Assembly: GCF_004535825.1 (NCBI RefSeq)
Contig: NZ_SGVY01000013.1
Span: 20,436-84,435 of the forward strand
Origin: Segatella hominis
GTDB lineage: Bacteria; Bacteroidota; Bacteroidia; Bacteroidales; Bacteroidaceae
Direction of reading: 5' to 3'
DNA length: 64,000 nucleotides
Below the pieces are notes generated by a model. That model was given only the letters and a program-made list of their open reading frames with translations. It was not told where the DNA came from and made no database searches. This document shows positions 22,870 to 31,187 of this stretch, piece by piece. The stretch's first letter is position 1, and each line of letters opens with the position of its first letter. The position numbers were made by a program, and so were the translations under genes.

Positions 22870-24435
22870 CTTGTTGTCTATTCGCATGATACCGCGACAA
22901 TCATGTTGTATTTTTCCGCCCTGTTTGGCCAAATTCTTTATATTATCCCATTCACGCCCCGAACCCTCGGAGTTATCATGCTGTGGCTCTATATATTTAA
23001 GCGTACCATCTTTAAAACGTTGTAAAATAGTCATGTGCCCGCTACGCGCGCCCCATCCTATAGAGAGACCATAAACGCCCTCCTCCTTGCACGTTTCATC
23101 AAAGAACTGCAACCACCGCTTTTCTGTCATTTGTTTGCCATTCTTGGCGGCGAGCCAGTCGTTCACCTTTGTGTATTTTGCAGGTGTCCCGTCTGGGTTT
23201 TTCCAAACTTCCCAACAGTTATACCCACGACTTAAATATTCAAGCTTGGAACCTGTTGTGTTACCTTTGGCCGTTACGTTTATACCCATAAGGCGAAGCA
23301 TATAGGCAGGGGCACAAGTTTGGCAGTTAATTTCGTAAGGTCTGTCCTTTGCTTTGTTATATTTCGTGTTCAGTCTGTACCGGTTGCCCTTTTTATCCAC
23401 ATACGCCCCTTTAGGGTCTAATATGAATTTTTCCACATGGTGAGGGTTTGCGTGCTGTTTGTCCGCTTGCTCTACGCTCATAGGCTTGCCAACTTTCACG
23501 CCTAACTTTTCGGCAATCTCGTAATTATTCAGAGCCTTTGCGTCTTTCTCTGCATCCGTCAAATTATCGGGTAGCTGTGCGCGAAGCTCTGCCACTCGCT
23601 TATTTTTCTTTTGTTCCGCCGTGAGCTGCTTTATAACTTTCTTTGCCGCCGCTGGTGCTTTGTAATACGGGTGCTTAGGCGGGAAAAGCTGCATTTCCGT
23701 GCCCGCGTTATAGCGGAACATACGCTGCTTTAGCGTGTCGGTGGCTTCATCGCCCAACTTCATGGCCTCTTTCGGGTCGCTCGGCTGGTACTTGGAGCGT
23801 CTGACCTGCACCGCTTGGCACCTGCACCCCCAACCATTTGGCGGGTAATACTTCGACCAGAACGGGTCGTCGGCTGGCAGCGTAATGCCGTCGAGCGCGG
23901 CATGGTCGGGACGCACGCGGGAGTCCTGCGCCGTGCGGTACTGGAGGAAATAACGGTCTGTGTCCTTGGAGAGGTCTGCCCACTTTACCGCCATGAGTGA
24001 AGAACCGAGGGCGTGCTTATACTCGGCGTTTAGCCAGTTCACGTTGTAGTTCTGGTTAATCTGCTGCACGTCTTTTCGGAAATCGTCGAACGGCTTCACG
24101 TTTCCCTTGTCGTCGAGCATGGACAGCCCCACCTCGCGGAGGGCGTGGAACGTCTTAAAGCCAGAGAAAATAAAGCCGTTGTTTTCGAGCGCGTAGCGGA
24201 GAGTTTCAGGCACGTCGTGAGGTATGGACGTTTCGACCGCGCGGTTGATTATCTGCGTGGTCGCGTCGATCACCTTTCGGGCGCGCGGGTCGGTGAGTTG
24301 TGAGGCATCGAAGCCGCCCGCGTCGTACACCATTTGCGCGGCATCGTCGAAGACGGCGGGGTCGAACGTCGGCACATCGTCATCCTCGCCCTTGGCCAGC
24401 TGGAGGGTGTCGCCCTCATAGTAGAGCTGGAGCAA
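22831..24435 (-). CDS. MuF head-morphogenesis protein fused to a papain-fold toxin-like domain
   Basis: 534 residues. The N-terminal part (to about 215) is a Mu gpF/SPP1 gp7 domain with the signature PFWSKYYPPNGWGCRCQAV. After a helical linker, residues about 350-534 form a separate domain: YEINCQTCAPAYMLRLMG (Cys371/Cys374), ARSGHMTILQ (His467) and LKYIEPQHDN (Glu483/Gln485), the Cys-His-Gln/Asp order of Tox-PL papain-fold deamidase/protease toxins. MuF polymorphic toxins carried by temperate phages are a described class. The start is uncertain: the frame opens at TTG 24435, shortly after the portal stop. Confidence 0.75.
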   Translation of the reverse strand: MLQLYYEGDTLQLAKGEDDDVPTFDPAVFDDAAQMVYDAGGFDASQLTDPRARKVIDATTQIINRAVETSIPHDVPETLRYALENNGFIFSGFKTFHALREVGLSMLDDKGNVKPFDDFRKDVQQINQNYNVNWLNAEYKHALGSSLMAVKWADLSKDTDRYFLQYRTAQDSRVRPDHAALDGITLPADDPFWSKYYPPNGWGCRCQAVQVRRSKYQPSDPKEAMKLGDEATDTLKQRMFRYNAGTEMQLFPPKHPYYKAPAAAKKVIKQLTAEQKKNKRVAELRAQLPDNLTDAEKDAKALNNYEIAEKLGVKVGKPMSVEQADKQHANPHHVEKFILDPKGAYVDKKGNRYRLNTKYNKAKDRPYEINCQTCAPAYMLRLMGINVTAKGNTTGSKLEYLSRGYNCWEVWKNPDGTPAKYTKVNDWLAAKNGKQMTEKRWLQFFDETCKEEGVYGLSIGWGARSGHMTILQRFKDGTLKYIEPQHDNSEGSGREWDNIKNLAKQGGKIQHDCRGIMRIDNKLFNTDFVEIFDV

Positions 24436-24488
24436 AGCAGAGTGAAACGCCCCGTAAGAGCTGCGCAGGTCTGCGGCCTGCGCGGGGC

Positions 24489-25757
24489 TTACTGGAAAAA
24501 AGAGTTAAGCGCGTCGGGCTGTGTCTTCGCCTCGCGCTCGCCAGTGATACCGACGTTGTATTTGTCGATGAAATACTGGGGATCAATCTTATAGTATTCG
24601 AGCAAAACGCGCTCTATCTCTCTTTGCTCGGACGGCGTGAAGCTGGCCGCGTCGTCCCACTCATAGCGCAAGCCAGCGACAGGAAAGCCGTGCATGAGCA
24701 TGAACGGCAGTAGCTTGTCGTTGATGTTGTACGCCAGCATGGTTTTGTCGTCCTCGACCACATTCTCGAAAACTTCGAGGTGGGTTTCAGACTGTGAGAG
24801 GCTGCTTCCGCTGTCTATGGTCATGGTCTGGTTAAGAATGCCCTTTGACATCTCGGAGTTACAGCGGTCTATACGCTTGTCGAAGACGTTGTAAGCATCG
24901 CCGCGGCTGCTTTCTTTAATCTCTATGTCGGTGCCATCAGGGAACAAACCCCAAAAGGCGGAGCCCATGTTTTCGAGCGCGTCTTCTATCTTCTTTCGCT
25001 CGCCCTCGTCGGTGGTGGTGGCCTTGGCTATACGCATAGGCGCGCCGAATATCTCGCCGAACATATCCCAAAAGCCCAACATATTGCGCTTACTGATACA
25101 CTGGGGCGAACAGGCAAGCAGAAGACCGAGGTCGGTCTTACTGCCAGCCTCTAAACACCACTGAGAGAACTCGCCATCGCGGTAAGGAATGCCGCTGTGC
25201 CAGTCTTCACCCACCGTTCTGAGGAGGACGCCATGCTCAGGACAAACGTGTTTGCGCGGTACCAGTTCCACGTCCTCGAAGCGCATATCGTATCCCGTGC
25301 CCACAATGTCGCCGAACTGAATGAGGGAATGTCCCCAATAACGTGAGGACAAAACGTGTGTGCAATAGTCGTCGAACCACTCTTTGCGCAGCAGGTCGGT
25401 GGCCTTTTCGTCTTCCTTGCCATCCTTGCCCACAAGTCGGTATTTGTTGCGCTTCACCATGCCCACGCGCTGGGAGATACAGCCCTGCAAATGCAGGTCT
25501 ATGAGGTTGTCGGTGTAAATGTCGTAAAGCAAACAACGCTGCGGGTTATCCACGTTAATGGCCGCCTGCCATGCCTGACGCCACATACCCACGTCCTTTT
25601 TGGTGAGCGCGTCGGTCTGCTGGAGCAACTGGGCTGTGAGCTTCATGCCCTGCTTTGAGCGCGCGAACTTAGCCAGCCGCTGCATGTCATAGCGGCTATA
25701 CACCTGCTCGCCCGTGACGGCGGCGTAGGCTGTTTTAAGTCTGTTTAAAATATCCAT
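24489..25757 (-). CDS. portal protein, DUF935 (Mu gp29-like)
   Basis: 422 residues. It forms the dodecameric channel at the capsid vertex for DNA passage. Family features: DNLIDLHLQGCISQRVGMV near the N-terminus, RYWGHSLIQFGDI, GFWDMFGEIFGAPMRIAK and the C-terminal NQTMTIDSGSSLSQSETH. The order terminase, gp36, portal, MuF is as in Mu-like phages, here on the minus strand. Its start is preceded by a long A/T-rich leader with repeated ATTAAAC motifs (25758-25838). Confidence 0.85.
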   Translation of the reverse strand: MDILNRLKTAYAAVTGEQVYSRYDMQRLAKFARSKQGMKLTAQLLQQTDALTKKDVGMWRQAWQAAINVDNPQRCLLYDIYTDNLIDLHLQGCISQRVGMVKRNKYRLVGKDGKEDEKATDLLRKEWFDDYCTHVLSSRYWGHSLIQFGDIVGTGYDMRFEDVELVPRKHVCPEHGVLLRTVGEDWHSGIPYRDGEFSQWCLEAGSKTDLGLLLACSPQCISKRNMLGFWDMFGEIFGAPMRIAKATTTDEGERKKIEDALENMGSAFWGLFPDGTDIEIKESSRGDAYNVFDKRIDRCNSEMSKGILNQTMTIDSGSSLSQSETHLEVFENVVEDDKTMLAYNINDKLLPFMLMHGFPVAGLRYEWDDAASFTPSEQREIERVLLEYYKIDPQYFIDKYNVGITGEREAKTQPDALNSFFQ

Positions 25758-25838
25758 AACTATGATGCTGTTTAATAAAGTGTTTAACGCCGTTTAATAA
25801 GCCGTGAAAAGCCCATTAAACGGCGTTTAATCTGTTTA
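25758..25838 (-). promoter_or_regulatory. leader with repeated ATTAAAC motifs before the portal gene
   Basis: In coding orientation the spacer reads ...CAGATTAAACGCCGTTTAAT... TTATTAAACGGCGTTAAAC... TTATTAAACAGC before the ATG. The same ATTAAAC/TTTAAAC elements precede the starts at 20469, 30068, 34124 and 37684 and cluster at the left end. Confidence 0.45.
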
Positions 25839-26258
25839 CTACCATGTGGGGCGTGTCTTCTTCTGGCTTCCCCACTTTACTGGGTTTGCCGCGTCGGTGT
25901 CGCCGTCCTCGCTCACGTATGTGGGGAAGTTGGGCGAAGCCTTGGAGGCTTGCACGTCGCGCAGCCACTTGATGCTCTCGTTGTAAAGGCTCTCACGCCG
26001 TTCTATGCCCATGTTTTGCGGCAGGCGGTGAACCATGAGCCACAAGGCGATATTGACACAGCACTGCACCAGCTGGGGGTTGCGGTCTTCGCCCGTCTGA
26101 CGAAAGGCGCGCGCCATGTCGTAGCGGCCACGGGTGTAGCTGCTTATTTGTTCCTGCGCCGCGCGCTCGGCGGTGAGGCGCAGGTCGGTGTTGGCCTGCA
26201 ACGTCTCGAACTCGAAGTCGTCGCATACCGCCTTGTAGTCGTCATCGTTTAGAAACAT
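25839..26258 (-). CDS. DUF1320 / Mu gp36-like phage protein
   Basis: 139 residues from the ATG at 26258 (MFLNDDDYKAVCDDFEFE). The opening and the central AAQEQISSYTRGRYD, NPQLVQCCVNIALW and NESIKWLRDV are typical of DUF1320, a helical head-completion protein encoded by Mu-like phages. An upstream in-frame start would lie inside the preceding gene and add an unlikely Arg/Cys-rich segment. Confidence 0.75.
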   Translation of the reverse strand: MFLNDDDYKAVCDDFEFETLQANTDLRLTAERAAQEQISSYTRGRYDMARAFRQTGEDRNPQLVQCCVNIALWLMVHRLPQNMGIERRESLYNESIKWLRDVQASKASPNFPTYVSEDGDTDAANPVKWGSQKKTRPTW

Positions 26259-26553
26259 CGCGCTTTCTGAAAATAAGGAAACAACGGCGGCAATCACTCT
26301 TAGACAGCGGCTGGGGCACGGCCTCGAACATGGCAACGCTTCGCGCCTTTTCGGCTGTGAAGCCCTTGCCAAAGCGGTGCTGGCGTATGAGTTTCTTAAC
26401 GCCCTGCATGGAAACTACGCGGGGACGGCCGCCCCAAACAAGAACCAAGAACTTACGGCGGTGCAGGTTTGCATCGCGCTGAGCCTTACGAATGGCTCGA
26501 CGTGCCCTGAAGTCGAAGACCACGGCACGAAAGAAATGCTTTAACTTTTTCAT
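26242..26553 (-). CDS. small basic phage protein
   Basis: 103 residues, very rich in Arg and Lys (FFRAVVFDFRARRAIRKAQ, RGKGFTAEKAR-type patterns). It lies between the large terminase and gp36-like genes and overlaps the latter by 17 bp. Similar small basic proteins in relatives are unassigned; nucleic acid binding is plausible from charge only. Confidence 0.55.
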   Translation of the reverse strand: MKKLKHFFRAVVFDFRARRAIRKAQRDANLHRRKFLVLVWGGRPRVVSMQGVKKLIRQHRFGKGFTAEKARSVAMFEAVPQPLSKSDCRRCFLIFRKRDVSKR

Positions 26554-26557
26554 GTCT

Positions 26558-28126
26558 TTACCACATTATGTTTTTAGCCGACCGACGTTTACCGAAAGAC
26601 GGCGTGAATTTGGAAATGCTCGAATGCTTTTGCAGCAGGAAGATAGCACCCTCGTCGGCATCGGGCGCATCATCGTGGCCGCGCATGCCCTTTTGGAACG
26701 CCAGCGTGAAATCGACGGCGCGCACCATGTCGGGGTCGTCCTTTTGCTGCTCATCGTAGAAGACGAAGCCGCGCTCCCACAGCGGCGCGACCGCCTCGAT
26801 ACGCTGGAACTTGTCGGGCTTCTTTCGCTTGTCGCCCAATATTGGCAGCTGGTAGCCCCGAAGCTGTCCCTCGGTCTCGAAGTCCTCAAGCTGCTTGTCC
26901 TGCATGAAGTTGGCCTCCATGTAGAACTTTACTGCTATGCCCTGCTGCTGCGCCCACTCGTAGAGGTCGTAGCACCAGCGCACCATCTCGCTGAGGGTGG
27001 TCTGGCGTACAAAGGCGCGCAAATGCCAGAGCCGCGTCTGTTTATCCTTTCCCCACAGCTTCGCCGCCTTGTAGTCGTTCTTGGCGGTGGACTTCCAAGC
27101 GGGGTCGATATACAGCACTATCTCGGTGAAGTCGCGCCACGCTGGACGCTTCGCCCATCTTATCCAGTCCTGACGGAATACGGCACCCTCCACGATCGGG
27201 TTGTTCATGTACTCTTTCTGGAAAGAGCGGTACCCCTCGAAATCCTCAATCGCCTGCACCTCGGCGCGCGTCCACTTCGCCGCCCATGACACGCGACCCT
27301 CCTTGTCCAAAATATCGACCTGCGACACCTTTACGGACTTAATGGCGCAGATGTTGGCCAGTACCGACGTTTTGGAAATAAGGTTGCCCACCATGATGAA
27401 GCGGCCGCGGCCGCCGTCCAAGGCACCGAAAAGAGCCTCCTTCACCCAATCGGTGAGGCGGGAGACGCGGGCGGGGTTCTCGCAAAGCTCGTCGTCGTCC
27501 AAGTCGTCTATGACTATGTAGTCGGGACGGTGGGAACGATAGCGGAGACCACGCGGCGACTGTCCACGGCCACGGGCGAAAAAGGCTGTGCCGTCCTTTG
27601 TGACGAAAGACCCCTCCTCCCATGTGCCGTTGTTGTACTGCTCGCCGAAGTCGGCGGCGTAACGCTTGTTGTACTGGAGCTCGGCCTGCAAGTCGGCCAG
27701 CAGCGTGTTTGCGTTGTCCTGAGACTTGCCCACCAGCACCATGACCCAAAACTGGCGGAGCGAAGCCCCGCCGTATATCTGCGCCTTTAGCCACATCGGG
27801 ATAAATATGTCCAAGTGTGTGGACTTCGCCGCGCCACGGTGCCACTTATAGACCGCCTTTATATTTTTGTCGCAAATGATTTGCTTCGCGGCTTTGAGGT
27901 GGAACGGCGCGCACGGCGTTTGCTTGCCCGTCTGCGGGTTCGTGGTGTAGTGTGGGAAGTAATAGTCGACAAACGCGCCATAGTCGGAAAGCAGGCGTTT
28001 AATGCGCTGCTTCTTCTGCGCATCTGTCTCGTGGGTGTTCACGGTGGTGGCCTCTTGCACGTCCTCACAGTGAGCCTTCCACAGTTCCAACGCCTCTTTG
28101 GGCGTAAGTTTGTCGTACTTTGGCAT
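26558..28126 (-). CDS. terminase large subunit (Mu gp28-like)
   Basis: 522 residues. ATPase-nuclease motor that packages phage DNA. Walker A-type HRGAAKST is at 96-103, Walker B YIVIDDLDDDEL near 215-226, and the RNase H-like nuclease begins around VLYIDPAWKSTAKNDYKAAK. Mu-type motors package headfuls beginning next to the integrated phage end, so some host DNA would be included. The start is 3 bp after the small-subunit stop. Confidence 0.88.
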   Translation of the reverse strand: MPKYDKLTPKEALELWKAHCEDVQEATTVNTHETDAQKKQRIKRLLSDYGAFVDYYFPHYTTNPQTGKQTPCAPFHLKAAKQIICDKNIKAVYKWHRGAAKSTHLDIFIPMWLKAQIYGGASLRQFWVMVLVGKSQDNANTLLADLQAELQYNKRYAADFGEQYNNGTWEEGSFVTKDGTAFFARGRGQSPRGLRYRSHRPDYIVIDDLDDDELCENPARVSRLTDWVKEALFGALDGGRGRFIMVGNLISKTSVLANICAIKSVKVSQVDILDKEGRVSWAAKWTRAEVQAIEDFEGYRSFQKEYMNNPIVEGAVFRQDWIRWAKRPAWRDFTEIVLYIDPAWKSTAKNDYKAAKLWGKDKQTRLWHLRAFVRQTTLSEMVRWCYDLYEWAQQQGIAVKFYMEANFMQDKQLEDFETEGQLRGYQLPILGDKRKKPDKFQRIEAVAPLWERGFVFYDEQQKDDPDMVRAVDFTLAFQKGMRGHDDAPDADEGAIFLLQKHSSISKFTPSFGKRRSAKNIMW

Positions 28127-28128
28127 TT

Positions 28129-28608
28129 TTACTTATTGATAAGTTTGTTTTGCATCAGATAATTAATGTACTGGTTGTGATACTTGTTAATGGTCTTCAA
28201 AAGCTCAGGCGTAATATCCTCGTCGAACTCGGCCTGAAACTGCAACCACTTGGAGAAAGCCATGAACACCTCGATAACGTCCACGATGCTGGTGTGCTTG
28301 TCGAGCTTTTCGATAGTGGCGGCGAACTTGGCCAGCTTGTCGCCCAAGCCGTTGGCCGCGTCTGGGTCGTCGCTGTCATTAACGGTCTCTATCATCTTGT
28401 CGACCGTGCGCAATAGCTTATTAACAAGTTCGGGGCGTGTTATGTTTTGCGCTGCTCGTCGCTCTACCCATCCGCCGACGTTCACCCACTTTGTAATGGT
28501 CTGGGCTGACACGCCCACTTTCTCGGCTATTACTTTCTGCTGTTCGCCCTGCATATAGAGGAGGCGGGCGTAGTCCTTTTTATCCTCAAGTTCTTTCTTT
28601 GTAATCAT
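28129..28608 (-). CDS. terminase small subunit-like (HTH)
   Basis: 159 residues. An N-terminal helix-turn-helix (KVIAEKVGVSAQTITKWV) precedes a long helical region. The position immediately before the large subunit, plus the DNA-binding domain, indicates the DNA-recognition subunit of the packaging enzyme (Mu-like DUF1804/DUF3486 position). It is the first gene of the minus-strand head operon. Confidence 0.7.
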   Translation of the reverse strand: MITKKELEDKKDYARLLYMQGEQQKVIAEKVGVSAQTITKWVNVGGWVERRAAQNITRPELVNKLLRTVDKMIETVNDSDDPDAANGLGDKLAKFAATIEKLDKHTSIVDVIEVFMAFSKWLQFQAEFDEDITPELLKTINKYHNQYINYLMQNKLINK

Positions 28609-28723
28609 TCATAATTTAAACGCTTTTATGTTACTACTAAAACAAACGCCGACGCATCGCACAGCGGCAGGCATCGGCGTAATACGAGTGCAAAAGTCCC
28701 CATTTTTCGGCGAAAATAAAAAA

Positions 28724-28746
28724 AGAGTGTCAAACTTCGACACTCT
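28724..28746. terminator. bidirectional hairpin in the divergent control region
   Basis: AGAGTGTC (28724-28731) pairs with GACACTCT (28739-28746), loop AAACTTC; A-run upstream and TATTTTTG downstream, so it can terminate in either direction. A perfect palindrome AAAAGTCGCGACTTTT follows at 28763-28778. Confidence 0.6.
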
Positions 28747-28793
28747 ATTTTTGTAGCTCAGGAAAAGTCGCGACTTTTGCGGTCGTGTTTCAT

Positions 28794-28865
28794 CGCGGTG
28801 TAGAGCAACGGCAGCTCGCTTGGCTCATTCCCAAGAGGTTGCAGGTTCGAGTCCTGCCACCGCAA
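28794..28865 (+). tRNA. tRNA-Met (CAT), initiator-like, phage-borne
   Basis: A 72-nt cloverleaf folds cleanly: acceptor CGCGGTG / CACCGCA, D stem GAGC/GCTC, anticodon stem CTTGG/CCAAG with loop CTCATTC (anticodon CAT at 28826-28828), five-base variable loop, T stem GCAGG/CCTGC with TTCGAGT. The first pair is a C1:A72 mismatch, the hallmark of bacterial initiator tRNA, with A73 as discriminator. CCA is not encoded. Oddities: T at position 37 (normally a purine) and only two G:C pairs next to the anticodon loop instead of three. It lies between the divergent head and late modules. Confidence 0.75.
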
Positions 28866-29012
28866 CGGTTAGGTTTTAGTTTTTAGTCATAATTTACGAT
28901 TTTTGAGTTTAAGGTTATTAGATTTATTAGGGTAACGAAACACCATCGGAACGGTGGCCAGCTGTGAAGCCCGCCACCTTTTAAGTAGAACTTTTAAATT
29001 AAAAACAAGGAT

Positions 29013-30005
29013 ATGAAAGAAGTAGTTATTAACACCAGTGGACTGAACTGTTACGGCAGCCGCGTGCTGACGGCAGGACTGGACACGACGCAATATTGCA
29101 GGAACCCCGTGCTTCTTTGGATGCACCGCCGTGGCGGCGAGAATATGCCCATCGGCAAAATGGAGAACCTGCGAGTGGACGGCGACCGCCTGATAGGCAC
29201 GCCCAAGTTTGACGAAAAGGACGAGTTTGCCAAGAAGATAGCGAGCAAATGGGAGGACGGCTACCTCAATATGTGCTCGGCAGGCATCGAAATACTTGAG
29301 TACAGCGTGGAGCCTAAAGACCTTTTGCAGGGACAGACCCGCGCTACCGCCACATCGTCGAAGCTGGTGGAGGTCAGCATCGTGGACATAGGGGCGAACG
29401 ACGAAGCCCTGAAGCTGTACGGCGGCGGCAAGCTGCTGGAGCTGGCGGCTGGTCAGGACTGCGACCTCTTGCCACTTGTGAAGCTCTCGAAAGAAGAAAC
29501 GCCGAAGCCTGAGCCAGAGGCGGAGGCACAGTCAAACGATAACATTAACACATTCAACATGAAGAAAGAGACATTTTTGCTCCTCGGCTTGCCTGAGACC
29601 GCGACCGAGGAACAGGTACACGCCGCCATTAAGGCCATGAAGTCAAAGGCGGACAACGCGGAGACGCTGACCCTCGCCGCCATCACGGCGCAGGTGGAGA
29701 ACGCCATCAAGGAACACCGCATCACAGCCGACAAAAAGGATATGTTTATCAATCTCGGCAAGACATCGGGCGCGGAGACCCTGCGCCAGACTTTGGAGCT
29801 TATGCAGCCTGTGCGCAAGCCTAACGACGTGATCGACACCAGCAAGGACGCGCCACAGGGAGGCCAGCACGAACAGGCCACCTTTGCCAAGCTCTCGGAG
29901 GTGCCAGCCGACCAAATCGGCAAAATGCGCAAGGAGAACCCAAAGGAGTATATGCGCCTTTACAAGGCAGAGTACGGCATCGACTGCCCGAAGCTCGACG
30001 ACTAA
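29013..30005 (+). CDS. phage protease with C-terminal scaffold (Mu gpI/Z-like)
   Basis: 330 residues. The N-terminal part (to about 165) resembles prohead proteases of Mu/HK97-type phages (NPVLLWMHRRGGENMPIGKM, SKLVEVSIVDIGAN with the catalytic His and Ser candidates). The helical, charged C-terminal part, preceded by a Pro/Glu linker, looks like scaffold. An internal ATG at 29559 (residue 183, MKKETFLLLGL) could yield the scaffold alone, as Mu makes Z from within I. It is the first gene of the late plus-strand operon. Confidence 0.8.
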   Translation: MKEVVINTSGLNCYGSRVLTAGLDTTQYCRNPVLLWMHRRGGENMPIGKMENLRVDGDRLIGTPKFDEKDEFAKKIASKWEDGYLNMCSAGIEILEYSVEPKDLLQGQTRATATSSKLVEVSIVDIGANDEALKLYGGGKLLELAAGQDCDLLPLVKLSKEETPKPEPEAEAQSNDNINTFNMKKETFLLLGLPETATEEQVHAAIKAMKSKADNAETLTLAAITAQVENAIKEHRITADKKDMFINLGKTSGAETLRQTLELMQPVRKPNDVIDTSKDAPQGGQHEQATFAKLSEVPADQIGKMRKENPKEYMRLYKAEYGIDCPKLDD

Positions 30006-30067
30006 GGGGCGCGTTAAACGACTATTTAAACGGCATTAAACACCAATTAAAACAGATAACAAAACGA

Positions 30068-31168
30068 ATGAAACGATTTAAGAAAGTATTGAGTTTTTGC
30101 ATCATGCTTTTGCTGGCCTCGCTCAGCTTCGCGGCAAAGGTGGCTATCAACGGAGCCATCGGCGCGGGCATCGCCTATATGTTGGGCGGCGAGCCTTTGG
30201 CGGGTGCAGTAGTGGCGAACTTGGTAGCCCTTTTCCTCTTGCCTTTCCTGCCCAAGGCGGTGGCGCGCGCTGGCGTGTTCACTGAGTTGTGGACGGGCGA
30301 AATGATTAAGGCGTTCCGCACACCGCCCGCAGCGGTGGGCTGGTATGACCGTGTACGCTCATACGACCAGTATGTGAACAACGACGTAATCCACTTCACT
30401 GAGCTTGGCGGAGACCCTACGGTGCTGGTGAACAACAAGACCTACCCGCTCAATATCACCAAGCTGGACGACGCGGACAAGCCCGTTTCTCTCGACCGCT
30501 TCGACACAGAGGCCACACCAGTGACCGACGACGAACTGCACGCCGTAAGCTACGACAAAATGGGCAGCGTGCTGGAGCGTCACCGCGAAGCCTTAAAGGA
30601 GACCACATGGCAAAAGGCAATCCATGCCTATGCGCCTGACGGCCACAAGGCGGGCAAGACGCCAGTCCTCGCCACTACGGGCGAAACCGTGGACGGCCGC
30701 AAGAAGTTCACCGTCGCCGACCTCGTGAACTTGAAACGCGAGTGCGATAAGATGAAAATGCCACAGGACGGCCGCGTGCTCGTTCTTTGCCCTGACCACA
30801 GCAACGACTTGCTGGAGACATCGAAGAACTACGCGGAGCACTACAACATCAACGACACGGAGGGCAAAATTACCCGCCTGTACGGCTTCGACATCTACGA
30901 ATACAACGGTTGTCCTTACTTCAACCAGACAACGCTCAACAAAATTGCGTTTGGAAAGGCGGCAGGGGCAACGGACGCGCAGGCATCGGTCGCTTTCCAT
31001 GTGGGCAGCATGATGAAAGCGAACGGCTCGGTGCAGTTCTACCATCAGGACGCTGTGACCGATCCGCTCTACCACCGCAACCTCGTAAACTTCCGCAAAT
31101 GGAACTTAGCCCTACCGCTCAAGGACAACTGCACACGCGCAGCCGTCGTGAGCGCAAAGGCATCTTAA
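30068..31168 (+). CDS. major capsid protein with hydrophobic N-terminal extension
   Basis: 366 residues. From about residue 70 the sequence is a Mu-like major head protein (FTELWTGEMIKAF, VNNDVIHFTELGGDPTVLVN, NGCPYFNQTT). The first about 65 residues are unusual: a signal-peptide-like segment (MKRFKKVLSFCIMLLLASLS, FAAK) followed by two further hydrophobic stretches. This may be a fused small membrane protein or a leader removed by the upstream protease. An ATTTAAACGGCATTAAAC leader precedes it. Confidence 0.8.
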   Translation: MKRFKKVLSFCIMLLLASLSFAAKVAINGAIGAGIAYMLGGEPLAGAVVANLVALFLLPFLPKAVARAGVFTELWTGEMIKAFRTPPAAVGWYDRVRSYDQYVNNDVIHFTELGGDPTVLVNNKTYPLNITKLDDADKPVSLDRFDTEATPVTDDELHAVSYDKMGSVLERHREALKETTWQKAIHAYAPDGHKAGKTPVLATTGETVDGRKKFTVADLVNLKRECDKMKMPQDGRVLVLCPDHSNDLLETSKNYAEHYNINDTEGKITRLYGFDIYEYNGCPYFNQTTLNKIAFGKAAGATDAQASVAFHVGSMMKANGSVQFYHQDAVTDPLYHRNLVNFRKWNLALPLKDNCTRAAVVSAKAS

Positions 31169-31187
31169 CAATATAACCCGCTAAAGA

